From Pseudomonas syringae (GTDB taxonomy: Bacteria > Pseudomonadota > Gammaproteobacteria > Pseudomonadales > Pseudomonadaceae): a stretch of DNA of 64,000 bases. Position 1 is the stretch's first letter, and each line of letters starts with the position of its first letter. The translations under genes and the position numbers were made by a program. The notes under the pieces were generated by a model. That model did not search any database. It was not told the DNA's origin and saw only the letters and a list, made by a program, of their open reading frames with translations. Below are positions 43,481-51,746 of the stretch, piece by piece. The stretch spans positions 171,924-235,923 of the forward strand of contig NZ_LGSI01000074.1 of NCBI RefSeq assembly GCF_001698815.1, given 5' to 3'.

Positions 43481-44161
43481 TCACTGACCGCATATATAGA
43501 GGAAGGCGATGCCCGGCACGCCCAGCAGATACTTCTGCATGCCGCTGGCCAGCATATCCACGCCGCTGGCTTTGACATCTATAGGCTCACTGCCGGCTGA
43601 CTGGTAGGCATCAACGAACACTAACGCGCCTTGCTGATGGGCGTGTTGAGTAATAGCTAGTACGTCCTGACGATAGCCGTTGTAAAAACCTACTTGTGAC
43701 ACCGAAACCAGCTTGGTGCGCTCGTCAATTGCAGAAAGGTAGGCTTGAGCACCGACACAATGATCAATGGCATCGACGAAGTGTACTTCTGCGCCGTTAC
43801 GGCGCTGGGCATGCCACAGCTGGCCAACTGAAGGAAAGTCGAGTTCCCCGACCACGATACGATTGCGCGGGCCACTGAAATCCAGAGCGCTGGCAACACT
43901 GGCGGCAGCATCGGTTACGCTGGCACACACGGCAATTTCATCGGCGTCCGCATTGATGAGTCTGGCGAATTCAGCTTTCGCGGCGGCGACTTTACCCATC
44001 CAAAGCCCCCAGTCCATACCGCGTTCTACAAGGCTGTCTAGGTAATCGACCACGGCCTTGCGGACCGGAACTGCTAGCGCACTCTGTGAGCAACTGGAGA
44101 GTTGTACTTTAGTTTCCAAAGATGGAAACAAGGCTCGTTGGGCTTTGAAAGGGTGGTCCAT
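43481..44161 (-). pseudogene. class V aminotransferase, C-terminal half missing
   Basis: A 226-residue remnant of a PLP-dependent class V aminotransferase (NifS / isopenicillin epimerase-like). It keeps VQLSSCSQSALAVPVRKAV near the start, the cofactor region LVFVDAYQSAGSEPIDV and the Lys in MLASGMQKYLLGVPGIAFLY near 215. It stops a few residues later, whereas such enzymes have about 370-400 residues. GGAG six bases before the ATG at 44161 is intact. The break point near 43490 marks a rearrangement. Confidence 0.75.
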
Positions 44162-44196
44162 ATCTATCTCCAAAACATTTGGCTTATGGTGTCGAC

Positions 44197-44370
44197 TTAC
44201 TGGGCGTTCAATCGCTCGAAGTCATCGCCCAGATCCCACAGAACACCTGCCATCAGTTGCAAGGCTTCGCGTGCGACGCTACCGAGCAAATGTTCGTTGG
44301 CCGCGTGTTGCGAGCACGCTGGATAGGAGTGCGGTATCCACACAGTGGGTAGTTCAAGGATTTCAGCTAA
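44197..44370 (-). pseudogene. C-terminal fragment of an M20 peptidase
   Basis: About 57 codons (LPTVWIPHSYPACSQHAANE, then LMAGVLWDLGDDFERLN) match the C-terminus of the intact M20 peptidase at 52898-54322 (LPTLWVPHSYPACSQHAPNE). The frame stays open further upstream, but that part is unrelated. It is the tail of a second copy of such a peptidase, located next to the truncated aminotransferase, so both may come from a decayed operon. Confidence 0.7.
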
Positions 44371-44656
44371 TGTGGTCCTTCGATCTTTGGTGGAGAGAGT
44401 GGTTGACGCTCTAGGGAAATCCCACTCTTGGTGAGCTTCGTTGATAACGATATCGTCACAACCCATTTCCCTGATCATGTGGTCGGTCACGTAGGTGGCT
44501 TTACGCTGACTCGTGTCGATGGAACCGTTTTGACCTGGTTGAACAACCAACGTAAATAGGCCGTAAAAGCCGCTCCACGGCATGCCCGCCAATGCGCGGG
44601 CTAAGCCCGTAAGAGAGGACCACTTTCGCGTCAACGTTTACAAGGGAATCAGCATT

Positions 44657-44764
44657 ATGAGCACTGCTACCTGCCGCATCTGCGGGCTTCTTTATGTGTC
44701 GTCTTTGGCAGAGGATCGAACAACTGACCCTGCTATTGGATGCGGACATCACGTCGTTCTTTGA
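44657..44764 (+). pseudogene. small zinc-ribbon gene fragment
   Basis: A 35-codon frame starting MSTATCRICGLLYVSSLAED. The CxxC and following residues look like the N-terminus of a short zinc-finger protein family in Pseudomonas, after which the frame stops early. Probably a truncated remnant within the rearranged region; weak evidence. Confidence 0.35.
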
Positions 44765-44827
44765 TGGATGCTGATGTTTCTGGGACACCGGATTGCAGAC
44801 CGACGCCTGCTCGGGCTAATTTGAGCC

Positions 44828-45337
44828 TCAAAGGGGGATGTGGGTTGTCGACAAGACCTGGCGCAACCCCATGAACGAACGAATCTGGCGAACCCCAGGC
44901 AGGTAAAGCAATTGCTCCGCGTGGAGCCGGTTGAAACTGTTGCTGTCCTTGGTTCGTATCAACATGAAGTAGTCGAATTCCCCCGTCACCACATGGCATT
45001 CCATGCAGCCGAACACCTTTTGCGCCGCGGCTTCGAAGGCTGCGAAGGATTCCGGTGTGGAGCGGTCCAGCACCACGCCGATCAAGACCACCATTCCCGC
45101 ATCCAGCGCTTCATTGTCCAGCAGGGCGACGATGCCTTTGATCAGGCCGACCTGCTTGAGACGCTCCACACGCCTCAAACACGCTGGCGCGCTCAGTTTC
45201 ACCTTCTCGGCAAGCGCCACGTTGGAGATGGAAGCATCCCGCTGCAGGTTCTTGAGAATGGCGCGGTCGGTCCGATCAAGCGGGTGTGGCTCCGCGCCTG
45301 CGGTGCCGGTTTTCTTGTGAGTATTTGTTGCGCTCAT
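44828..45337 (-). CDS. acdR: Lrp/AsnC-family regulator of ACC deaminase
   Basis: A 169-residue Lrp-type regulator. The winged helix is at residues 20-70 (LDRTDRAILKNLQRDASISN, LSAPACLRRVERLKQVGLI) and the RAM ligand domain follows (VVLIGVVLDRSTPESF, CHVVTGEFDYFMLI). It is divergent from acdS, the known arrangement in Pseudomonas, where AcdR activates acdS in response to ACC. A hydrophilic N-terminal tail of about 18 residues precedes the helix-turn-helix. Confidence 0.88.
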   Translation of the reverse strand: MSATNTHKKTGTAGAEPHPLDRTDRAILKNLQRDASISNVALAEKVKLSAPACLRRVERLKQVGLIKGIVALLDNEALDAGMVVLIGVVLDRSTPESFAAFEAAAQKVFGCMECHVVTGEFDYFMLIRTKDSNSFNRLHAEQLLYLPGVRQIRSFMGLRQVLSTTHIPL

Positions 45338-45536
45338 AATGATTTCTACGCAATAAAAATATGTTTTGTTTAATTGGTGTCAAATAATAGTTCTTTAGAT
45401 AATGAAAACTTGCAACACATATTTTTCGAATTCTTCTTAATATTGAACTCATCGAAGCCCTCCCTGAAAGAGGCTGGAATGCAGCCTTTGCCTTTCGGTC
45501 TGGCGCTTGGATATCCGATAATCAAGGAGCAGAGTC
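45338..45536. promoter_or_regulatory. acdR-acdS divergent control region
   Basis: 199 bases, very AT-rich between about 45340 and 45450, unlike the GC-rich genes around it; this is usual for Lrp-family binding and divergent promoters. AAGGAG (45523-45528) is the acdS ribosome binding site. I could not place single promoter boxes with confidence. A sigma-54-like sequence was checked and has the wrong spacing. Confidence 0.6.
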
Positions 45537-46553
45537 ATGAACCTGAATCGTTTTAAACGTTATCCGTTGACCTTCGGTCCTTCTCCCATCACTCCCTTGA
45601 AACGCCTCAGTGAACATCTGGGTGGCAAGGTCGAGCTGTATGCCAAACGTGAAGATTGCAACAGTGGCCTGGCCTTCGGCGGCAACAAGACGCGCAAGCT
45701 CGAATACCTGATTCCCGAGGCACTCGAACAGGGCTGCGACACCCTGGTGTCCATCGGCGGGATCCAGTCAAACCAGACCCGCCAGGTCGCTGCCGTCGCC
45801 GCACATCTGGGCATGAAGTGCGTGCTGGTTCAGGAAAACTGGGTGAACTACTCCGATGCGGTGTATGACCGCGTTGGCAATATCGAGATGTCTCGCATCA
45901 TGGGCGCGGATGTACGACTGGACGCCGCCGGGTTCGACATCGGCATCCGGCCCAGTTGGGAGAAGGCCATGAACGATGTGGTGGAGCGGGGTGGCAAGCC
46001 GTTCCCGATACCGGCGGGTTGTTCCGAACATCCCTACGGCGGCCTCGGGTTTGTCGGCTTTGCCGAGGAAGTGCGGGAGCAGGAAAAACAACTGGGGTTC
46101 AAGTTCGACTACATCGTGGTCTGCTCCGTGACCGGCAGTACCCAGGCCGGCATGGTCGTTGGTTTCGCCGCGGACGGCCGTTCGAAGAACGTTATCGGCA
46201 TTGATGCCTCGGCCAAGCCAGAGAAAACCAAGGCACAGATCCTGCGTATCGCCCGGCACACCGCTGAGCTGGTGGAACTGGGTCGTGAGATCACCGAAGA
46301 CGACGTGGTGCTCGATACACGCTTCGCCTACCCGGAATATGGTTTGCCCAACGAAGGTACGCTGGAAGCCATTCGTCTGTGCGGCAGCCTTGAAGGTGTG
46401 TTGACCGACCCAGTGTATGAAGGCAAATCCATGCACGGGATGATCGAAATGGTCCGCCGTGGCGAGTTCCCCGAAGGCTCGAAAGTGCTTTACGCACACC
46501 TGGGCGGGGCACCTGCGCTGAACGCCTACAGTTTCCTGTTCCGCAACGGCTGA
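45537..46553 (+). CDS. acdS: 1-aminocyclopropane-1-carboxylate (ACC) deaminase
   Basis: A 338-residue fold-type II PLP enzyme. All residues that mark true ACC deaminases are in place: K51 (FGGNKTRKLEY), S78, Y294 and E295 (DPVYEGKSMHG), and L322 (YAHLGGAPALNAY); E295 and L322 separate it from D-cysteine desulfhydrases. It splits the plant ethylene precursor ACC into 2-oxobutyrate and ammonia, lowering ethylene in host roots. Full length, with AAGGAG nine bases before the ATG, and divergent from acdR. Confidence 0.97.
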   Translation: MNLNRFKRYPLTFGPSPITPLKRLSEHLGGKVELYAKREDCNSGLAFGGNKTRKLEYLIPEALEQGCDTLVSIGGIQSNQTRQVAAVAAHLGMKCVLVQENWVNYSDAVYDRVGNIEMSRIMGADVRLDAAGFDIGIRPSWEKAMNDVVERGGKPFPIPAGCSEHPYGGLGFVGFAEEVREQEKQLGFKFDYIVVCSVTGSTQAGMVVGFAADGRSKNVIGIDASAKPEKTKAQILRIARHTAELVELGREITEDDVVLDTRFAYPEYGLPNEGTLEAIRLCGSLEGVLTDPVYEGKSMHGMIEMVRRGEFPEGSKVLYAHLGGAPALNAYSFLFRNG

Positions 46554-46568
46554 TTAACGCCAATAACC

Positions 46569-46668
46569 TGTGGAGCGAGCTTGCTCACGAAGCGGTGGGT
46601 TAGTCGGCATCAATGTTGAATGTCAGGCCACATCGTCGGATCGCCGCCCGGAGCAAGCTGCTCCTACC
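46569..46668. repeat. REP doublet (REPIN-like)
   Basis: GTGGAGCGAGCTTGCTCACG and, about 70 bases on, the inverted copy GGAGCAAGCTGCTCCTAC. This matches the common Pseudomonas REP element (relatives of GTAGGAGCGAGCTTGCTCGC) arranged as an inverted pair. It sits between acdS and the next gene and may stabilise the acdS transcript end. Confidence 0.75.
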
Positions 46669-46688
46669 AAACCGCCGGGAGTACCGCC

Positions 46689-47153
46689 ATGCATGCGATA
46701 TCGCAATCCGCAGTCTGGATCAAGGAACCTTCGGCGGATGCCGGAGTGGTCATCGTTACCAGCGCCGCGTTGCCCAAATACATGATCGACAAGCTGCACG
46801 TGGCGATAGATGACTGGGACCAGGTGGCTTATCTAGCCGTCAAGCAATCCGAGGAGTTGATGGTCGACTGGTTGCTGGTCGGGTCTAGCCCGGAGCAATC
46901 TGCTGGGGGCTACGCATGTTATGCCAGCCAACTGTTGCGCTCTGTCTCCCACGGAAGTTTTTTACTGGATGTCGAAGTCGGCACGGTTCCCGGCTTGACC
47001 TGGCTGGGGTCCGTGCGCGGTCACCCGTTGCGCGTCGTCGAACTGGGAACGATAGCCTCATCCACCGCAGCGATGGATCAACAGGTTGAAAAAGTGCTTT
47101 CGGCGACCCGCTGTCTGGCGAAAAGCGTGCTGCAGGCGCGCGGCGTCATTTAG
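46689..47153 (+). CDS. hypothetical protein, 154 aa, in the acdS-PDH set
   Basis: I do not recognise this protein. It has no signal peptide or clear membrane segment. It alternates hydrophobic and charged stretches (GVVIVTSAALPKYMIDKLHV, LLDVEVGTVPGLTWLG, VEKVLSATRCLAKSVLQARG), as a compact soluble domain would. GGGAG seven bases before the ATG supports translation. It follows acdS on the same strand and precedes another small unknown gene and the dehydrogenase genes, so a role in that pathway is possible but not shown. Confidence 0.6.
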   Translation: MHAISQSAVWIKEPSADAGVVIVTSAALPKYMIDKLHVAIDDWDQVAYLAVKQSEELMVDWLLVGSSPEQSAGGYACYASQLLRSVSHGSFLLDVEVGTVPGLTWLGSVRGHPLRVVELGTIASSTAAMDQQVEKVLSATRCLAKSVLQARGVI

Positions 47154-47212
47154 CCAGTGTCCGCGCCAATTCGCCTGTTGAATCCACCCCCCAAACAACA
47201 AAGGCAACGCCT

Positions 47213-47635
47213 ATGAGCCAAGCTGCCGACTGTCGTACCACCGCCCTGAAGTGGATGCGCGAGCCTTCAAATTGCACACGTATCGTGGTCATCGCGTGCG
47301 GGCTTGATAGCGATCATATTGACTTGATCCATCAGGGTTTCAGCTGTTTTGACAATGTCGCACTGATCCATGTCGATGCTGTGAACACGGTGCCTGGCCA
47401 GCTCGCTGAAGTGCGAGTGGCCAAGGGTGACTACTGTTTTGTAGTGCTCGGTGAACTGGATGAGCGTTTATTGCACGACCTTTCCATTGGTCAGCCCTGC
47501 ATCTACCCGATTGCTTCAGACGGGGCGGCCGAACGTTCGGTCATTGCGGCGGTAGAACAGGTGAAAAGCCTCGCCCGAGTGAACCGTTCGCACCACCTTG
47601 AAGTGTTACCCGACACCTGCAGGAGTTGCTCATGA
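47213..47635 (+). CDS. hypothetical protein, 140 aa, coupled to the E1 gene
   Basis: An unrecognised soluble protein with an alpha/beta-like pattern: TRIVVIACGLDSDHIDLIHQ near 23, NVALIHVDAVNTVPGQ near 48, YCFVVLGELDERLLHDL near 74. It has five cysteines, two of them in the C-terminal TCRSCS. Its stop overlaps the E1 gene start by four bases (ATGA), so the two are translationally coupled. Its function is probably tied to the dehydrogenase; I cannot name it. Confidence 0.6.
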   Translation: MSQAADCRTTALKWMREPSNCTRIVVIACGLDSDHIDLIHQGFSCFDNVALIHVDAVNTVPGQLAEVRVAKGDYCFVVLGELDERLLHDLSIGQPCIYPIASDGAAERSVIAAVEQVKSLARVNRSHHLEVLPDTCRSCS

Positions 47636-50331
47636 GCCCATCCGATATCCAGACCCAATTGCCGGGCCAGACAGCTGAAGATGCACAGGAAATGGCCGAG
47701 TGGCAGGAGGCGTTGCTGTCCGTCATCGCCCACGGCGGCACGGTCCGGGCAAAACAGATCCTCGACATGCTGGTGGCCGTGGCCAGCACTTCCGAGATCG
47801 GTTGGCGGCCCAGCCACGGCACGCCCTATATCAATACGATCAGCGTCGAGCAGCAGCCGGTGTTTCCGGGCGACTTGGCGCTGGAAGAGCGACTGGCGTC
47901 GATCATGCGCTGGAACGCGCTGGTCATGGTCGCCAGGGCCAACCAGACCTATGGGGAACTGGGTGGCCACATCGCCAGTTACGCCAGCGCCGCCGATTTG
48001 TTTGAAGTGGGCTTCAACCATTTTTTTAAGGCGCGCACCGACACTCGCGGCGGTGATCTGGTGTTTTACCAGCCGCACTCGGCACCGGGCGTTTATGCGC
48101 GGGCCTTTCTGGAAGGGCGCCTCGAGGAACAGGATCTGCAACATTATCGGCAAGAGATCAGCGCACGTGCCAATGGCGCTCGGGGTTTGTCGAGTTACCC
48201 GCACCCGTGGTTGATGCCGGACTTCTGGCAGTTCCCGACCGGCTCGATGGGCATCGGTCCGATAAGCTCGATCTACCAGGCGCGTTTCATGCGTTATCTG
48301 GAGCACCGCGGCCTGCAAAATACCTCGGGGCGAACCGTCTGGGGGGTGTTTGGCGACGGTGAAATGGATGAGCCGGAAAGCATGTCGGCACTGACCCTGG
48401 CGGCGCGTGAAGGGCTGGATAATCTGGTGTGGGTGGTCAACTGCAACCTTCAGCGCCTAGACGGTCCGGTGCGTGGCAACGGTCGCATCATCGATGAGCT
48501 GGAGTCGCTGTTCGGCGGGGCCGGCTGGAACGTCATCAAACTGGTCTGGGGCTCCGACTGGGACGGATTGTTTGCCCGGGATAAAGACGGCGCGCTGGTC
48601 CGGGCATTGTCGGCTACGGTCGATGGCCAGTTCCAGACGTTCGCGGCCAAGGATGGGCGCTTCAACCGCGAGCATTTCTTCGGCCAGGACGAAGCCCTGG
48701 CGCATTTGGCCCAAGGCCTGACCGACGAGCAGATCGACCGCCTCAAGCGCGGTGGTCATGACCTGGTGAAAATCTTTGCCGCGTATCAAAGCGCAATGCT
48801 CGAGGGTAAGAAGCCTACGGTCATCCTAGCCCAGACCAAGAAGGGCTTCGGCATGGGCGACGCCGGGCAGGGCAAGATGACCGTGCACCAGCAGAAGAAA
48901 CTCGATAATGAGGCGTTGATCGCATTTCGCAACCGTTTCAACCTGCCGTTGACCGATGAACAGGCCATCTCTCTGAGCTTCTTCAAACCGGGCGACGACA
49001 GTGCCGAAATGCGCTACCTGCATGAACGCCGCCGTGCGTTGGGCGGTTACATGCCTACGCGACCTTCGACCTGCGAGTCATTGGCCGTACCCGATGTAGA
49101 CAGCTACGCCGTGTTTGCCATCGCCGCCGAAGGCAAGGAAATGTCCACCACCATGGCCTTCGTGCGGATGCTCAGCGGATTGCTGCGGGACAAGCAACTG
49201 GGGCCGCGCATCGTACCGATCGTGGCGGATGAAGCGCGTACCTTCGGCATGGCCAGCCTGTTCAAACAGATCGGCATCTACTCCAGCGTGGGGCAGCGTT
49301 ATGAGCCGGAGGACATTGGTTCGATCCTGAGTTATCGAGAAGCCCTGGACGGGCAGATTCTCGAAGAGGGCATCAGCGAGGCCGGCGCCATCAGTTCCTG
49401 GGTGGCTGCCGCGACCAGCTACTCGGTGCATGGCCTGCCGATGTTGCCGTTCTACATCTATTACTCGATGTTCGGCTTCCAGCGCATCGGCGACCTGATC
49501 TGGGCAGCGGCGGATCAGCGCGCTCGCGGGTTCCTGCTCGGCGCGACTGCGGGGCGCACAACCCTGGGCGGCGAAGGCTTGCAGCACCAAGACGGTAACA
49601 GTCACGTGATGGCGTCGATGGTGCCCAACTGTCGCGCCTACGATCCCGCGTTCGCCGGTGAGTTTGCGGTGATTCTGGATCACGGTATGCGCCAGATGCT
49701 GGAGCGCCAGGTCGACGAGTTTTACTACGTCACCTTGATGAACGAGAACTACCCGCAGCCCAACCTTCCCGAAGGTGTCGAACAGGCGGTTATCAAAGGC
49801 ATGTACTTGTTCGCCCGGCATGAAGTCGAAGACGCGCGCGGCAGCGTTCAGCTGTTGGGCTCCGGCACTATCCTACGCGAAGTCATTGCCGCCGCCGAGT
49901 TGCTGGCCCGCGACTGGAGCATCGACAGTCAGGTCTGGAGCGTCACCAGCTTCACCGAGCTGGCCCGAGATGCCCGGGAAGTGGAGCGCTGGAATCGCCT
50001 GCATCCCGGACAACCTGCGAAATGCAGTCATGTTCAAGAATGCCTCGACGACTCGGCGCCGATCATTGCCTGCACCGATTACGTGCGCGCTTTGCCCCAG
50101 TTGATCGCCAGTTATCTCGATGCCCGTTACACCGTGCTCGGCACCGACGGCTTTGGCCGCAGTGATACCCGCAACCAGTTGCGCAGGTTCTTCGAAGTGG
50201 ACCGCCACCAGATTGTCTTGAGTGCGCTGACCTCACTGGTGCAGGAGGGGCGTCTGGACGCCAGTGTCTGTGCCGAGGCGATTGCGCGCTACGCCATTGA
50301 CGTTGACGCAGTAGTCCCTTGGGACGCTTGA
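47632..50331 (+). CDS. pyruvate dehydrogenase E1-like 2-oxoacid dehydrogenase (homodimeric)
   Basis: An 899-residue homodimeric E1 of the AceE family, an accessory paralogue. The thiamine diphosphate motif is GDGEMDEPES (about 240-250) ending in LVWVVNCN. The transketolase-like part GLPMLPFYIYYSMFGFQRIG and GGEGLQHQDGNSH lies near 600-650. AceE is normally 880-890 residues. A Pseudomonas relative, MdeB, acts on 2-oxobutyrate beside methionine gamma-lyase. Here acdS, a 2-oxobutyrate producer, lies 1.1 kb upstream, so I infer 2-oxobutyrate as substrate. AGGAG precedes the ATG at 47632, and E2 follows 41 bases later. Confidence 0.85.
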   Translation: MSPSDIQTQLPGQTAEDAQEMAEWQEALLSVIAHGGTVRAKQILDMLVAVASTSEIGWRPSHGTPYINTISVEQQPVFPGDLALEERLASIMRWNALVMVARANQTYGELGGHIASYASAADLFEVGFNHFFKARTDTRGGDLVFYQPHSAPGVYARAFLEGRLEEQDLQHYRQEISARANGARGLSSYPHPWLMPDFWQFPTGSMGIGPISSIYQARFMRYLEHRGLQNTSGRTVWGVFGDGEMDEPESMSALTLAAREGLDNLVWVVNCNLQRLDGPVRGNGRIIDELESLFGGAGWNVIKLVWGSDWDGLFARDKDGALVRALSATVDGQFQTFAAKDGRFNREHFFGQDEALAHLAQGLTDEQIDRLKRGGHDLVKIFAAYQSAMLEGKKPTVILAQTKKGFGMGDAGQGKMTVHQQKKLDNEALIAFRNRFNLPLTDEQAISLSFFKPGDDSAEMRYLHERRRALGGYMPTRPSTCESLAVPDVDSYAVFAIAAEGKEMSTTMAFVRMLSGLLRDKQLGPRIVPIVADEARTFGMASLFKQIGIYSSVGQRYEPEDIGSILSYREALDGQILEEGISEAGAISSWVAAATSYSVHGLPMLPFYIYYSMFGFQRIGDLIWAAADQRARGFLLGATAGRTTLGGEGLQHQDGNSHVMASMVPNCRAYDPAFAGEFAVILDHGMRQMLERQVDEFYYVTLMNENYPQPNLPEGVEQAVIKGMYLFARHEVEDARGSVQLLGSGTILREVIAAAELLARDWSIDSQVWSVTSFTELARDAREVERWNRLHPGQPAKCSHVQECLDDSAPIIACTDYVRALPQLIASYLDARYTVLGTDGFGRSDTRNQLRRFFEVDRHQIVLSALTSLVQEGRLDASVCAEAIARYAIDVDAVVPWDA

Positions 50332-50372
50332 AGCCGGGGCTTCAGGTCGAGTCGAATTTTCAGGAAACGGTT

Positions 50373-51638
50373 ATGAAGAATGTGCATGAAGTTCGAATGC
50401 CCGACATCGGCGATGCCAAGGATGTCGGTGTCATTGAAATCCTGGTCAAGGTGGGCAATGCGGTAGTCGAAGGGCAGCCCCTGATCATCGTCGAGACCGA
50501 CAAGGCGTCCATGGAGATTCCTTCGCCGCAAACGGGCGTGTTGCAATCATTGGCGGTCAAGCTGGATGACAAGGTCAGCGAAGGATCGTCGATTGCCTTT
50601 ATCGAGATTGATCGCCCATTGTCGGTGCTTCCACAATCGGATGTCGCACCTGTAGCCGAAGCCGTTGCAACCTGCGCCGAACCCGAGTGGGTCGTTGCGG
50701 CGCCATCGCCAACCGAAACCAATGGTTCACTAACGGACTTGCCGCTGGCATCGCCCTCGGTGCGCAAGTTCTCTCGGGAACTGGGTGTTTCACTCAAGGC
50801 CATTCAGGGCACGGGAGCGCGTCATCGCATCACTAAGGATGATGTCCTGGCCCATGTAAAAGGGGCTCTGACCGCCCAGGCGCCGGCGGCCAATGCTCAG
50901 CCGTTGGGTGCTTTATTACCTTGGCCGGTGGTTGATTTCGCCAAATATGGGCCGGTGGAAAATAAGGCGCTATCCCGGATCAAGAAAATCAGTGGCGCCA
51001 ACTTGCACCGCAACTGGGTGATGATTCCTCACGTTACCAATCATGACGATGCGGATATCACATTGCTGGAACAGTTCCGTGTGCAGATGAACCAGGAAAA
51101 AGCACAAGGAGGAGTAAAGATCACGTTGCTGGCCTTATTGATGAAAGCCTGTGCGGCGGCGCTGAAAAAGTTTCCGGAGTTCAATGCCAGCCTCAATGGC
51201 GACGAACTGGTGTTTAAGCGTTACTTCCATATTGGGTTTGCCGCCGATACGCCGCAGGGGTTGGTAGTCCCTGTGATCAAGGATGTAGACCAGAAAGGCG
51301 TGCTGGCGATTGCCCGGGAAATGTCGGAACTGGCGGCCAAGGCCCGTGCGGGCAAGTTGAGCGTTGCCGATATGAGCGGTGGGTGCTTTTCCATCTCATC
51401 GTTGGGCGGGATCGGCGGGACTTATTTCACGCCGATCATCAATGCGCCCGAAGTGGCGATCCTGGGGGTGGGTAAAAGTGTCGAGAGACTCGCCCTGGAG
51501 GATGGGCAGGTTGTCACGCGGAACATTCTGCCATTGAGCCTGAGCTGGGATCATCGCGTGATCGATGGCGCCGCCGCCGGGCGTTTCAATGCCTATCTGG
51601 GCAGTGTGCTGGCGGATTACCGCAGGCTTGTTTTGTAG
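50373..51638 (+). CDS. dihydrolipoyl acyltransferase (E2), single lipoyl domain
   Basis: A 421-residue E2. One lipoyl domain occupies residues 1-80, with the lipoylated lysine K44 in ETDKASMEIP. The peripheral-subunit-binding domain is at about 127-165 (SPSVRKFSRELGVSL, GARHRITKDDVLAHVKG). The catalytic domain ends with H394 and D398 in SWDHRVIDGAAAGRF. The housekeeping AceF of Pseudomonas has more than one lipoyl domain and is longer, so this is an accessory copy. No E3 (lipoamide dehydrogenase) gene is nearby; the cellular one would serve. The start follows AGGA at a spacing of eight bases. Confidence 0.87.
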   Translation: MKNVHEVRMPDIGDAKDVGVIEILVKVGNAVVEGQPLIIVETDKASMEIPSPQTGVLQSLAVKLDDKVSEGSSIAFIEIDRPLSVLPQSDVAPVAEAVATCAEPEWVVAAPSPTETNGSLTDLPLASPSVRKFSRELGVSLKAIQGTGARHRITKDDVLAHVKGALTAQAPAANAQPLGALLPWPVVDFAKYGPVENKALSRIKKISGANLHRNWVMIPHVTNHDDADITLLEQFRVQMNQEKAQGGVKITLLALLMKACAAALKKFPEFNASLNGDELVFKRYFHIGFAADTPQGLVVPVIKDVDQKGVLAIAREMSELAAKARAGKLSVADMSGGCFSISSLGGIGGTYFTPIINAPEVAILGVGKSVERLALEDGQVVTRNILPLSLSWDHRVIDGAAAGRFNAYLGSVLADYRRLVL

Positions 51639-51746
51639 AATGTCATCTCGTCGGTGGTATGCCATCCGGTGATGACATCAACCTTCAACGCCGGGGCGTG
51701 ACTGCGTGAACACCCTATCCCCGGCGATTCGTAGAGCCCCATTACC

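Noticed and set aside
45470..45492. Sigma-54-like promoter before acdS (TGGAATGC then TTTGC)
   Set aside because: GG and GC are twelve bases apart instead of ten, so the element does not have the required spacing.
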